Positions 23,543-31,787 of a stretch of DNA of 64,000 bases are shown one piece after another; positions within the stretch are counted from its first letter, which is position 1, and each line of letters begins with the position of its first letter. The stretch is from Cetobacterium ceti. Its GTDB lineage: Bacteria; Fusobacteriota; Fusobacteriia; Fusobacteriales; Fusobacteriaceae. The notes under the pieces were generated by a model. That model searched no databases. It was not told the DNA's origin and was given only the letters and a program-made list of their open reading frames with translations. The position numbers and the translations under genes are program-made. The stretch covers positions 62,001-126,000 of the forward strand of contig NZ_FUWX01000006.1 in the NCBI RefSeq assembly GCF_900167275.1, given 5' to 3'.

Positions 23543-24469
23543 TTAATTTTTAGAAGAACAATATATTTTAGGTTTCTCTTTACTCTTACTAAAAGATAGA
23601 ATCAAAACTCCTATAAAAATTAAAATACAAGCGATTATTTTTATAAAAGTTATATGTTCTCCTAAAAGAATGGCACCAAATATGACACTTGTAATAGGTT
23701 CAAAAGTACTAATAACAGCTGCAGTACTTGGACCTACATTTTTTATCCCTAATTGTAATAAGGATAAAGCAATAACCGTACATAAAAAAGCAAAGACACA
23801 TGAAATAACCCAAGCTTTATTTGTAAGGGTACCAAGAGTTAATTTATTGGTAAAATTCCCATATAAGAACATACCTAGAGTTGAGGCTAAAGCAACATAA
23901 AATGTGATTTTAAAAGGATCTTCATTTTTCAATCCACTTTTATCCATATAAATAATATAAAATGCATAAAAAACACCACTTAAAACTGCTAACAATAACC
24001 CCAACAAAGTTTCTTTTCCATCAGATTGTTCTCCCCCTAAAGCAGAGAAAAAGAAACATGAAATACCAGACATTGAAATTATTAAAGCTAATAATTTCTG
24101 TTTATTAAATTTTTCTTTAAAAAATAATGCACATCCAATGGTAACAAAAATTGGATATGTAAAATGGATAGGAGTAACTATTCCTACATCAACTAAAGCA
24201 AAAGCGATATTCAATAATAGTGTTGTTATGGCATTCCCTATAAAACCTAGGATCGTCAGGTGAAGTAACTGTTTTTTAGTAACTTTTAAATTAATTTTAA
24301 GAACCAATATTATAATTATAAGAAAAGGTAAACTTAAAAAATTTCTTAAAAAAGTTAAAGTAACAGGATTACTTCCTAAAGAATAGGTTAATGGACCTAA
24401 TGTAAAGGCAAATCCAAAAGTTATAGAGGAAAGCATCGTTAAGAACACACCATTATTTTTTATATTCAC
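23543..24469 (-). CDS. EamA/DMT-superfamily transporter
   Basis: 308-aa inner-membrane protein with about ten hydrophobic helices in two EamA repeats; the second contains GPSTAAVISTFEPITSVIFG and LLGEHIT, the usual EamA signature. Family members move amino acids, nucleosides or other metabolites. The start is GTG 24469 after GGGGGATAAATA. It lies 11 nt after the creatininase stop on the same strand, so it probably transports the substrate or product of that enzyme (inference). Confidence 0.85.
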   Translation of the reverse strand: MNIKNNGVFLTMLSSITFGFAFTLGPLTYSLGSNPVTLTFLRNFLSLPFLIIIILVLKINLKVTKKQLLHLTILGFIGNAITTLLLNIAFALVDVGIVTPIHFTYPIFVTIGCALFFKEKFNKQKLLALIISMSGISCFFFSALGGEQSDGKETLLGLLLAVLSGVFYAFYIIYMDKSGLKNEDPFKITFYVALASTLGMFLYGNFTNKLTLGTLTNKAWVISCVFAFLCTVIALSLLQLGIKNVGPSTAAVISTFEPITSVIFGAILLGEHITFIKIIACILIFIGVLILSFSKSKEKPKIYCSSKN

Positions 24470-24480
24470 TATTTATCCCC

Positions 24481-25236
24481 CTACTTAAAGGCCTTATCAA
24501 TTATTTTTAGAATATTTTCAATGGCATCATCTACAATTATTTTTCCTTTTTCAGGAGAAGAAGACTTAGCAGAAGCTAATACTCCAGTTTCTGGAACTAT
24601 ATCTTTTTCAATTGGATATCTAAAATATGTTCCTGGTTTTGCATTTTCCATTTCAAGTATAGCATCTTCTCTTACAAGTTCAGGTCTAAAATACATCATT
24701 AAAGAAGTTTCAGTTACTGCTGCATGTTCTAATGCCCAACCTGGAAATGGTACTTCTGTAAATATTTTATCAATAACATCAGGACTCATTGGATCCCACC
24801 AGTTAGTTAATAAAAGTTGTACTTTATCCCCGTGTTTAGCTGATGCTAAATCCATCGCTTCTACAATAAAGGCTTCATTTTCAAAATGGGCACTAAATAT
24901 ATAAATTTTCTTAAATCCATCCTTAACAAATTCATCAATTAAATCCATTACTAAATGTTGAAGAGTAGCTCCATTTAAATCAATTGTTCCTGGAAATAAT
25001 GGTCCACCACCACTTAAAGGTTTAGATTTGTATCCGTAAGAAAGAATCGGTGCTACAACTCCATTGATTTTATCTGCAATTCTTAAGGCAAACTCTTCTG
25101 CAATAACTGAATCTACACATAATGGTAAATGTGGTCCGTGTTGTTCTGTAGCTCCTATTGGTAGTATTATGACATCATCCTTTTTCTTAGCAAATTCTTG
25201 CCATGTCATATTGTTCATTTTTACATGTTCAAACAT
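24481..25236 (-). CDS. Creatininase (creatinine amidohydrolase) family enzyme
   Basis: 251-aa metallohydrolase predicted to open the creatinine ring to creatine. Metal ligands: GATEQHGPHLPLCVDS gives Glu, His and Asp; SAHFENEAF gives the His-x-Glu pair. This HFEN resembles the HYEN of true creatininase, whereas many other family members have HGGN. The NWWDP and GWALEHAAVTETSLM segments carry the two tryptophans found in the creatininase active site. The hydrolase is therefore nearer to real creatininase than to the MftE or ArfB branches. Co-transcribed with a DMT transporter and divergent from a CodA-type deaminase. Confidence 0.82.
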   Translation of the reverse strand: MFEHVKMNNMTWQEFAKKKDDVIILPIGATEQHGPHLPLCVDSVIAEEFALRIADKINGVVAPILSYGYKSKPLSGGGPLFPGTIDLNGATLQHLVMDLIDEFVKDGFKKIYIFSAHFENEAFIVEAMDLASAKHGDKVQLLLTNWWDPMSPDVIDKIFTEVPFPGWALEHAAVTETSLMMYFRPELVREDAILEMENAKPGTYFRYPIEKDIVPETGVLASAKSSSPEKGKIIVDDAIENILKIIDKAFK

Positions 25237-25269
25237 TGTAAATACCTCCTTGTAAATTTCACTACATCA

Positions 25270-25298
25270 ATTATAGACATTTATAAAAATATTAACAA
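25270..25298 (-). promoter_or_regulatory. Promoter of the creatininase-transporter operon
   Basis: Minus-strand TTGTTA (25298-25293), 17-bp spacer, TATAAT (25275-25270). The 15-bp repeat copy at 25279-25293 lies within it. Confidence 0.7.
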
Positions 25299-25334
25299 GA
25301 TATAGAGTACACAAATATTTATAAAAATATTTGT
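25279..25334. promoter_or_regulatory. Divergent operator region: palindrome plus 15-bp direct repeat
   Basis: ATTTATAAAAATATT occurs at 25279-25293 and again at 25317-25331, 38 bp apart. The second copy lies in a perfect palindrome whose arms ACAAATATTT (25311-25320) and AAATATTTGT (25325-25334) flank ATAA. One copy sits between the -35 and -10 of the creatininase promoter. It looks like tandem regulator sites. Confidence 0.55.
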
Positions 25335-25369
25335 ACGATTGGTACAATGAAAAAATAAAATACTGATGA

Positions 25370-25375
25370 TATAAT
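25370..25375 (+). promoter_or_regulatory. -10 box of the codA-like gene
   Basis: Perfect TATAAT without a good -35 at 16-18 bp, as in promoters that need an activator. Confidence 0.45.
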
Positions 25376-25409
25376 TAACTCACAATAAAAAATAGGAGAT
25401 GATTTTCTT

Positions 25410-26672
25410 ATGAGTAAAGTTTTATTTACAAATGCTAGATTAAAAGGAGAGGAAGAGTTAAAAGATCTTTATGTAGAAAATGGTATTTTTAAAGAGATTG
25501 GAAAAAATCTATCAGATAAATATAATAATATTGAAAAAATAGATTTAGAAGGATTTTTAACTATTCCTCCTTATGTAGATCCTCACATTCATTTAGACTA
25601 CGTATATACTGCTAGAAAACCTGGAGCAAGTAATGGCACAGGGACTTTATTTGAAGGTATTCAAAGATGGTCTGAAACAAAAGGTGATATGACTGTAGAA
25701 GAAGTTAAAGAAAGAGCTAAAATTGCTATAAAAAAACAATTATTACATGGAACTCAATATATGAGAACCCATGTAGATGTAACTGATCCTAATTTAACTT
25801 CTTTAAAAGCAATATTGGAATTGAGAGAAGAATTAAAGGATATTATTGATATACAAATTATAGCCTTTCCACAAGAGGGAATGTATTCATATAAGGATGG
25901 AGATAAATTAGTTGAGAAAGCTTTACAAATGGGAGCAGATGTAGTTGGAGCTATTCCCCACTTTGAATATACTTGGGAATTAGGAGAAAAGTCCATAAAG
26001 AAAACTGTCGAACTTGCTTTAAAATATGATAAATTAATTGATGTTCATTGTGATGAAACAGATGATCCAAATTCAAGATATTTAGAATTATTAGCTGGAG
26101 AAGCTTATATGAATGGAATTGGAGATAAAACAACAGCAAGTCATGCTTGTGCAATGGGTTCGTATAATAATGCATATACTTTTAAATTATTTAAATTATT
26201 AAAGTTATCAAATATTAATATAATTTCATGTCCAACTGAAAATATTCATTTACAAGGAAGATATGATACTTATCCGAAGAGAAGAGGGCTAACAAGGGTT
26301 AAAGAATTAAATGATGCTGGAATAAATGTATGTTTTGCACAGGATTCTATGTCAGATCCTTGGTATCCTTTAGGAAATGGAAATCTTATGACTATTTTAG
26401 ATTTCGGAATTCATATTGCTCAAATGATGACTTTTGAAGAAATTAATAATGCTTTAGATTTAATAACTGTAAATGGAGCTAAAACTTTACATATTGAAGA
26501 TAGATATGGAATTGAAGAAGGAAAAGATGCAAACTTTATAGTATTAGATGCTAAAAATGAATTTGATGCAATTTTAGAAAGAGTTGGTATAAGAAAATCT
26601 ATTAGAAAAGGTAAAAAATTATTTGAAAAAGAACCTCAAATAATTTTAACAGATGTTGATTTTTTAAAATAA
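25410..26672 (+). CDS. CodA-type amidohydrolase (cytosine/creatinine deaminase-like)
   Basis: 420-aa TIM-barrel amidohydrolase close in length to E. coli cytosine deaminase. Metal ligands: PHIHLD (His-x-His), DVHCDETDD (His and general-acid Glu), TASHAC (His), FAQDSM (Asp). CodA enzymes deaminate cytosine, and several also turn creatinine into N-methylhydantoin. Its divergent pairing with a creatininase suggests the second role; pyrimidine salvage remains possible. RBS AATAGGAGATG. Followed by a bidirectional terminator. Confidence 0.82.
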   Translation: MSKVLFTNARLKGEEELKDLYVENGIFKEIGKNLSDKYNNIEKIDLEGFLTIPPYVDPHIHLDYVYTARKPGASNGTGTLFEGIQRWSETKGDMTVEEVKERAKIAIKKQLLHGTQYMRTHVDVTDPNLTSLKAILELREELKDIIDIQIIAFPQEGMYSYKDGDKLVEKALQMGADVVGAIPHFEYTWELGEKSIKKTVELALKYDKLIDVHCDETDDPNSRYLELLAGEAYMNGIGDKTTASHACAMGSYNNAYTFKLFKLLKLSNINIISCPTENIHLQGRYDTYPKRRGLTRVKELNDAGINVCFAQDSMSDPWYPLGNGNLMTILDFGIHIAQMMTFEEINNALDLITVNGAKTLHIEDRYGIEEGKDANFIVLDAKNEFDAILERVGIRKSIRKGKKLFEKEPQIILTDVDFLK

Positions 26673-26681
26673 GTTTATAAA

Positions 26682-26715
26682 AAAAAGCCAGCTAAATATT
26701 TAGCTGGTTTTTTTA
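26682..26715. terminator. Bidirectional terminator between codA-like and permease genes
   Basis: AGCCAGCTAAAT and ATTTAGCTGGTT arms with A/T tracts on both sides (26686-26709 stem). Confidence 0.9.
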
Positions 26716-26727
26716 CCAATAACTTTT

Positions 26728-28056
26728 TTATAAAAATACAAAATACATAACTAATGGAATACTTAAAATTATAATTGGTAAATTAAGCTCTCTCCATTTT
26801 CCTGTTACTATTTTAATAACTACATGGGATAAGATTCCAATACTCATTCCAGTTGCCATATTATCAGTAAATACTGTAAACATAATAGTTATTATAGCAG
26901 GAACAAATTCAGTTAAATCTTCCATATCTATAAATTTCATACTAGTCATCATTAAAATTCCTATGAATATAAGAGCTGGTGCTGTTGCTGCTGAAGGAAT
27001 TATATAAACAATAGGTGTTAAAAATATTGTTATAATAAAACATATTCCTGTTGTTATTGCAGTTAATCCTGTTCTTCCTCCTGCTTCTACCCCTGCTGCT
27101 GATTCTAAGAATGTTGTAATAGTTGTAGAACCTAAAATAGCTCCTACAATTGTTGCAATGGAATCAACTAGAAATGGTTTATCTATTTCTGGTAAATTTC
27201 CATCTTCATCTAATAAATTAGCTTGAGCAGATACTCCTAGTAATGTTGCCAGTGTAGAGAAAAAATCTCCCACAAAAAACGTAAATACTAAAGGAATAAA
27301 AGACCATTTTAATGAATCCATAATATTCAATTTAAAAGCTATAGGCATAATAGATGGTGGCATTGAGAAAAAGCTAGTAGGTATCTTAGTTACTCCTAAA
27401 GGAATACCAATAACTGTTGTAACTAATATAGCAATTAAAACTCCACCTTTAACTCTATTTAAAACTAAGGCAATGGTAATAACTAAACCTGTTAAAGACA
27501 TAATTGTTCTTGGGTCAGTTAAACTACCCATTAAAATAGTTCCATCTTTTATAGTCATTAAATTTCCATTTTTAAATCCTACCATGGCAATAAAGAACCC
27601 TACGGCAACCCCTATTGCAAATTTTAAATTTTTTGGAATAGCTGTAACTATTATTCCACGAAGACCAAATATTGTTAATAGTAAAAATGCAATTCCTGAC
27701 ATAAATACCATTCCCATACCAACTTGCCAAGTTACCATTCCTCCAGCAACTAAAGTATAGGCTAAAAATGCATTTCCTCCCATAGCAGGTGCCATAGCAA
27801 AAGGTCTGTTAGTATAAAGTCCCATGATAATAGAAAAAGCTGCAGATAAGATAGCGGTTACTACGGTTACTGCTCCAGTATCCATTCCCGCTGCCGACAT
27901 GAACATAGGCTGAACAATAAGAATATAAGCCATAGTCATAAAAGTAGTAATTCCAGCTGTTATTTCAGTTGAAATTGAAGTATCGTGCTCCTTTAATTTA
28001 AATTTTCTTTCAATAAAACTTAAAGAAGTACAGTTGTTGTTTAAAGTTTTTTCCAT
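26728..28056 (-). CDS. NCS2 (AzgA-type) purine permease, probably adenine
   Basis: 442-aa inner-membrane proton-coupled nucleobase transporter, about 12-14 helices. Family landmarks: EITAGITTFMTMAYIL near the N-terminus, MAPAMGGNAFLAYTL, VGDFFSTLATLLGVS, LGSTTITTFLESAAGVEAGGRTGLTA. AzgA-type proteins take up adenine, guanine or hypoxanthine. The leader carries a purine riboswitch with U at the specificity position, which predicts adenine. RBS AGGAGGATGA forms part of the aptamer P1 stem. Confidence 0.9.
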   Translation of the reverse strand: MEKTLNNNCTSLSFIERKFKLKEHDTSISTEITAGITTFMTMAYILIVQPMFMSAAGMDTGAVTVVTAILSAAFSIIMGLYTNRPFAMAPAMGGNAFLAYTLVAGGMVTWQVGMGMVFMSGIAFLLLTIFGLRGIIVTAIPKNLKFAIGVAVGFFIAMVGFKNGNLMTIKDGTILMGSLTDPRTIMSLTGLVITIALVLNRVKGGVLIAILVTTVIGIPLGVTKIPTSFFSMPPSIMPIAFKLNIMDSLKWSFIPLVFTFFVGDFFSTLATLLGVSAQANLLDEDGNLPEIDKPFLVDSIATIVGAILGSTTITTFLESAAGVEAGGRTGLTAITTGICFIITIFLTPIVYIIPSAATAPALIFIGILMMTSMKFIDMEDLTEFVPAIITIMFTVFTDNMATGMSIGILSHVVIKIVTGKWRELNLPIIILSIPLVMYFVFL

Positions 28057-28064
28057 TCATCCTC

Positions 28065-28127
28065 CTAATAATAAATCGTTTACGGCGATTTGTAGAAACT
28101 TCTGACCCTATTACAGAATTATATTAG
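28065..28127 (-). promoter_or_regulatory. Purine riboswitch, adenine class, translational type
   Basis: On the minus strand: P1 CTAATA (28127-28122) with TATTAG (28070-28065); P2 around loop AATAGGG; GTTTCTAC (28099-28092); P3 AAATCG/CGATTT around CCGTAAA. The base after A73 is U (28071), the determinant for adenine over guanine. The 3' P1 strand reads into the RBS (TATTAGGAGG), so a folded aptamer would mask part of it, or set its exposure. Confidence 0.88.
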
Positions 28128-28148
28128 TAAAACTAGGTTTTACGTACT

Positions 28149-28177
28149 ATTATATAATATTTACAATTTTTTGTCAA
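28149..28177 (-). promoter_or_regulatory. Promoter of the adenine-riboswitch permease
   Basis: Perfect TTGACA (28177-28172), 17-bp spacer, perfect TATAAT (28154-28149). The transcript would begin with the hairpin GTAAAAC/GTTTTAC just before the aptamer. Confidence 0.88.
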
Positions 28178-28196
28178 AAACATTAGTAAAATGACA

Positions 28197-28222
28197 TAAA
28201 AAAAAAGCGACCAAAGTCGCTT
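28197..28222 (-). terminator. Terminator after tRNA-Arg
   Basis: AAGCGA/TCGCTT hairpin followed by a U run on the minus strand, 19 bp after the tRNA 3' end. Confidence 0.85.
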
Positions 28223-28240
28223 GAAATTATTGCCTTTTCA

Positions 28241-28317
28241 TGGTGTGCCTGACGAGATTCGAACTCATGGCCTACGCCTTAGGAGGGCGCCGCTCTATCC
28301 AACTGAGCTACAGACAC
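28241..28317 (-). tRNA. tRNA-Arg (anticodon CCT)
   Basis: 77 nt on the minus strand with encoded CCA. The acceptor GTGTCTG pairs with CAGGCAC; the D arm has AGCTCAGTTGGATAGAGC; the anticodon loop is CTCCTAA (CCT, reading AGG); the T arm contains GTTCGAATC. All stems close. Confidence 0.98.
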
Positions 28318-28432
28318 AGCATATATAACTTATCACAATTTTTTATTTTTGTAAATAAAACATTTAAAAATGCTTTCTTAATCTTCAAAAGCGGAGTATA
28401 ATTCATAGTAAACTATTTTTAGGAGGTTTTTT

Positions 28433-28987
28433 ATGATAATAGGAATAATAATTTTACTTTTAATTATTTTGTTAGTATTTTTTATAATTGGAATTTATAA
28501 CAAATTAGTTAGAGAACGAAATTTAGTTGAAGAAAGTTTTTCTACTATAGATGCTTATTTGAAAAAAAGATATGATTTAATACCCAATTTGGTAGAAACT
28601 GTAAAAGGATATAAAGATTATGAAGGTTCTACTTTAGAAAAAGTAATAGAGGCAAGAAATAGATATTCTACAGCTTCAACTATTGAAGATAAGGTTGCCA
28701 ATGAAAATATTATAAGTGGAGCTTTAAATAAATTATTTTCATTGACAGAGGCTTACCCAGAATTAAAAGCCAATGAAAATTTTATGAAATTACAAGGAGA
28801 GTTAACTTCTATTGAAGATGATATTTTACAAGCTAGAAAATATTATAATGGAAGTGTAAGAATTTATAATACCAGTTGTGAAACATTCCCCAATGTATTG
28901 GTAGCAAGAAATTTTGCCTTTAATAAATATCCTTTCTTTAAAATAGAAAATGAGGTAGAAAAAGAAAATGTTAAAGTTAGTTTTTAG
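28433..28987 (+). CDS. lemA: LemA-family membrane protein
   Basis: 184 aa: one N-terminal transmembrane helix, then a LemA helical bundle with IYNKLVRERNLVEESFSTIDAYLKKRYDLIPNL split over the first 60 residues, and ARKYYNGSVRIYN, FPNVLVARNFAF near the end. LemA proteins are small envelope proteins of unclear role, often paired with DUF2207/TPM-domain proteins, as here. It overlaps the DUF2207 gene by 20 nt. RBS AGGAGGTTTTTT; TATAAT at 28398-28403. Confidence 0.92.
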   Translation: MIIGIIILLLIILLVFFIIGIYNKLVRERNLVEESFSTIDAYLKKRYDLIPNLVETVKGYKDYEGSTLEKVIEARNRYSTASTIEDKVANENIISGALNKLFSLTEAYPELKANENFMKLQGELTSIEDDILQARKYYNGSVRIYNTSCETFPNVLVARNFAFNKYPFFKIENEVEKENVKVSF

Positions 28988-30632
28988 TTTATTTTTACTA
29001 TTTACTTCATTGGCATTTGGGGATTCAGGATATTATATTAAAAATTATAATATTACAACTGAAATTAGTGATAAAAATATTTATAAAGTAAATGAAAAAA
29101 TAACAGCACACTTTTTACAACCACGTCGTGGAATCTTTAGAGTGATACCAGAAAAATACAATGGAAGAATAATTCCTATAACAAATGTAAAAACAAATAC
29201 AGAAACCTACTCTAGAGATGAAGGAGATTTTCTTTATTTAAGGCTGGGAAATCCTAATAAATATATTTTAGGAGATAAAATTTATCATATAAATTATGAT
29301 TATAATATCGGATGGGATAAAAATCAGAAATATGATGAAGTTTATTATAATTTAATAGGAAATGACTGGAATACCAGAATCGACAAATTAACTTTTAAAA
29401 TTACCTTACCTAAACCCTTTAATAAAAATAATATAAATATTACTCTTGGACCAAGAGATAGTACAAATACTGAGGGCGTTATTTGGACTGTTAATAAAAA
29501 TACAATTTCAGGATATACTACAAGACCTTTAAAACCAGGAGAAAGTATCACCTTAGCTTTGCCATTGCCTGAAGGTTATTTCAATTTAAAAGGTGAAATT
29601 ACTCAGTTTTATTTTATAGAAATTTTAGTAAATGTATTAATTTTATTATTTCCTTTAATTGCTTTTATTTTATATAAAAAATTTGGAGAAAAAAATATTA
29701 TTGTAGAATCTGTAGAATTTTATCCTCCAGAAAAAATGACTCCAACTGAACTCGGATACTATATTGACGGACGAATAAATGGAAAAGATTTAACCTCTTT
29801 AATTTTTTATTGGGCTAACAAAGGATATATAAAATTAATTGATTTAAAATATGACTTTGAAATAATTAAATTAGTTGAGCAAATAAAAAGTAAAAATGAT
29901 TTTGAAATTTATTTATTTAACAGTCTCTTTATTTATAGTGATAATGGAATTAAAATTAGAATTAGTGATTTAAAAAATAATTTCTATAAACATATTGAAA
30001 AGGCTGGGGAAATTTTTGAAACAGATTTAATTTTAAAGCATAGAGAATTATATACTTTAAAATCCATAAAATTACAAAGTTTAGTAAAAGCTTTTCCTAT
30101 TTTTATTATTGGGATTATTATTGGATATTTTGTTTATTTAAATGAGAATAATATCTTTATTTTGAGTAAAGAATTAATTTTAGGAACAATTTCTATTTTA
30201 CTTTCCCTTTATTTTAGTGAAAAAATAAAGACTAGAACTAAATTTGGAAATAATATTTTAGGTAAAATTTTAGGATTTAAAAAGTTCTTATATGTGGCTG
30301 AGAAAAATAAATTAGAAATGCTTTTAGATGAAAATCCTAGCTATTTTTATGATATTTTACCATATACTATAGTTTTAGGTGTAAGTGAAAAATGGGCCAA
30401 TAAATTTAAAGATTTAGAAATTGCTCCACCTGAGTGGATGGATTCATATAATTCTACAGGAATGTTTTCAACTTTATTATTAATAAACTCATTAAATCGT
30501 TCTATGGAAATATTTAATGAAAATATGCTTTCAGCACCTAAAGCACCAACTAATTTTGGTGGTGGGACTTCCTCTATGGATGGTGGCTCTTCTGGAGGAG
30601 GAGTCGGCGGTGGCGGCGGTGGCAGCTGGTAA
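28968..30632 (+). CDS. DUF2207 membrane protein with Gly-rich tail
   Basis: 554 aa. Signal peptide (MLKLVFSLFLLFTSLAFG), an N-terminal extracytoplasmic beta domain up to about residue 200 (with FLQPRRGIFRVIPE, typical DUF2207), one transmembrane helix near 215-235, a cytoplasmic segment with TPTELGYYIDGRI, two more helices near 375-415, and a C-terminal tail ending in runs of Gly (GGGVGGGGGGSW). This is the standard DUF2207 form found after lemA. Function unknown. It overlaps lemA, so the pair is translationally linked. Confidence 0.88.
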   Translation: MLKLVFSLFLLFTSLAFGDSGYYIKNYNITTEISDKNIYKVNEKITAHFLQPRRGIFRVIPEKYNGRIIPITNVKTNTETYSRDEGDFLYLRLGNPNKYILGDKIYHINYDYNIGWDKNQKYDEVYYNLIGNDWNTRIDKLTFKITLPKPFNKNNINITLGPRDSTNTEGVIWTVNKNTISGYTTRPLKPGESITLALPLPEGYFNLKGEITQFYFIEILVNVLILLFPLIAFILYKKFGEKNIIVESVEFYPPEKMTPTELGYYIDGRINGKDLTSLIFYWANKGYIKLIDLKYDFEIIKLVEQIKSKNDFEIYLFNSLFIYSDNGIKIRISDLKNNFYKHIEKAGEIFETDLILKHRELYTLKSIKLQSLVKAFPIFIIGIIIGYFVYLNENNIFILSKELILGTISILLSLYFSEKIKTRTKFGNNILGKILGFKKFLYVAEKNKLEMLLDENPSYFYDILPYTIVLGVSEKWANKFKDLEIAPPEWMDSYNSTGMFSTLLLINSLNRSMEIFNENMLSAPKAPTNFGGGTSSMDGGSSGGGVGGGGGGSW

Positions 30633-30662
30633 AAAAAGTTATAATTTTTTTTCGAAATAAAC

Positions 30663-30690
30663 TTGACTTATTCCTCATTTAAAGTATACT
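30663..30690 (+). promoter_or_regulatory. mgl operon promoter
   Basis: TTGACT (30663-30668), 16-bp spacer, TATACT (30685-30690). Confidence 0.75.
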
Positions 30691-30734
30691 TTTAGTGTAT
30701 TACTTTATAACAAATTAAACGGGGGTTAGTCAAT

Positions 30735-31721
30735 ATGAAGAAAATGTCTATAATTTTAGCTGCACTTACTTTATCAACAATGGCCTTTGGAAAAACTAAA
30801 CTAGGAGTTACTGTTTATAAGTATGATGATAACTTTATGGCCACAGTTAGACAGGCTATAGAAAAAAATGCTTCTACAGATAAAAAGATTACATTATTAA
30901 TGAATGATTCTCAAAATGACCAATCAAAACAAAATGATCAGATTGACGTTTTAATTGCAAAGGGAGTAGATGCACTTGCAATTAACCTTGTTGATCCCGC
31001 AGCAGCTTCAACTGTTATAGCTAAAGCTAAAGCTGAAGATATTCCTGTAGTGTTCTATAATAAGGAACCATCTAAAGCTGATATGGATAGCTATGATAAA
31101 GCATACTATGTGGGAACTGACTCTAAGGAATCTGGAGTTATTCAAGGAGAAATAGTTGCAAAGCATTGGAATAAAAATAAAGATAAATGGGATTTAAATA
31201 AGGATGGAGTTATTCAATATGTTCTTTTAAAAGGAGAACCTGGACACCCTGATGCTGAGGCAAGAACTACTTATGTTGTAAAAACATTAAATGAAAATTA
31301 TAAAATAGATACTGAAGAATTACATATGGATACAGGTATGTGGGATGCTGCTATGGCTAAAGACAAAACAGAAGCTTGGCTATCAGGTCCTAACGGAAAT
31401 AAAATTGAGTTAATTATTGCAAACAACGACGGAATGGCTATGGGAGCTATTGAAGCTTTAAGAGCAAATGGGAAAAAAGGAATTCCTGTTTTCGGTGTTG
31501 ACGCTCTTGCTGAGGCAATTGCTTTAATTGATAGCGGAGATATGGCTGCTACTGTTCTAAATGATGGAGATAACCAAGCTAAAGCTGTATTTGAAATCAC
31601 TAGAAACCTTGGAAGAGGAAAAAAAGCAACTGAAAATACAAAATGGGAATTAAAAGACAAAGTTTTAAGAGTTCCTTATGTTGGAGTAGATAAAGAAAAC
31701 CTTGACCAGTTTAAGAAGTAA
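30735..31721 (+). CDS. mglB: Galactose/glucose-binding periplasmic protein
   Basis: 328-aa solute-binding protein with a signal peptide ([19 protein letters not shown]). It delivers galactose, methylgalactoside or glucose to MglAC. Family marks: [30 protein letters not shown], the Ca2+-binding EF-like loop [34 protein letters not shown] and [11 protein letters not shown]. It heads the mglBAC operon and is followed by a hairpin that would favour higher mglB expression. Confidence 0.95.
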   Translation: MKKMSIILAALTLSTMAFGKTKLGVTVYKYDDNFMATVRQAIEKNASTDKKITLLMNDSQNDQSKQNDQIDVLIAKGVDALAINLVDPAAASTVIAKAKAEDIPVVFYNKEPSKADMDSYDKAYYVGTDSKESGVIQGEIVAKHWNKNKDKWDLNKDGVIQYVLLKGEPGHPDAEARTTYVVKTLNENYKIDTEELHMDTGMWDAAMAKDKTEAWLSGPNGNKIELIIANNDGMAMGAIEALRANGKKGIPVFGVDALAEAIALIDSGDMAATVLNDGDNQAKAVFEITRNLGRGKKATENTKWELKDKVLRVPYVGVDKENLDQFKK

Positions 31722-31736
31722 TTTTATTTCTATTAG

Positions 31737-31762
31737 AAAGAGGGAGAGGACTCCCTCTTTTT
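31737..31762 (+). terminator. mglB-mglA intercistronic hairpin
   Basis: AAAGAGGGAG and CTCCCTCTTT arms around AGGA, then T residues. Partial termination or 3'-end protection of mglB mRNA would give excess binding protein. Confidence 0.8.
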
Positions 31763-31787
31763 TAAATTTTCATTTAAGGAGTTGTCT

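Noticed and set aside
24521-24904. Plus-strand open frame of 127 codons opposite creatininase
   Set aside because: Ser/Ala-rich shadow of the creatininase frame, no RBS.
30555-30631. Glycine-codon-rich repetitive DNA considered as a tandem repeat
   Set aside because: It is the normal Gly-rich C-terminal tail of the DUF2207 protein.
31298-31660. Antisense open frame of 120 codons within mglB
   Set aside because: Same-region coding on the plus strand is certain; no family features in the antisense product.
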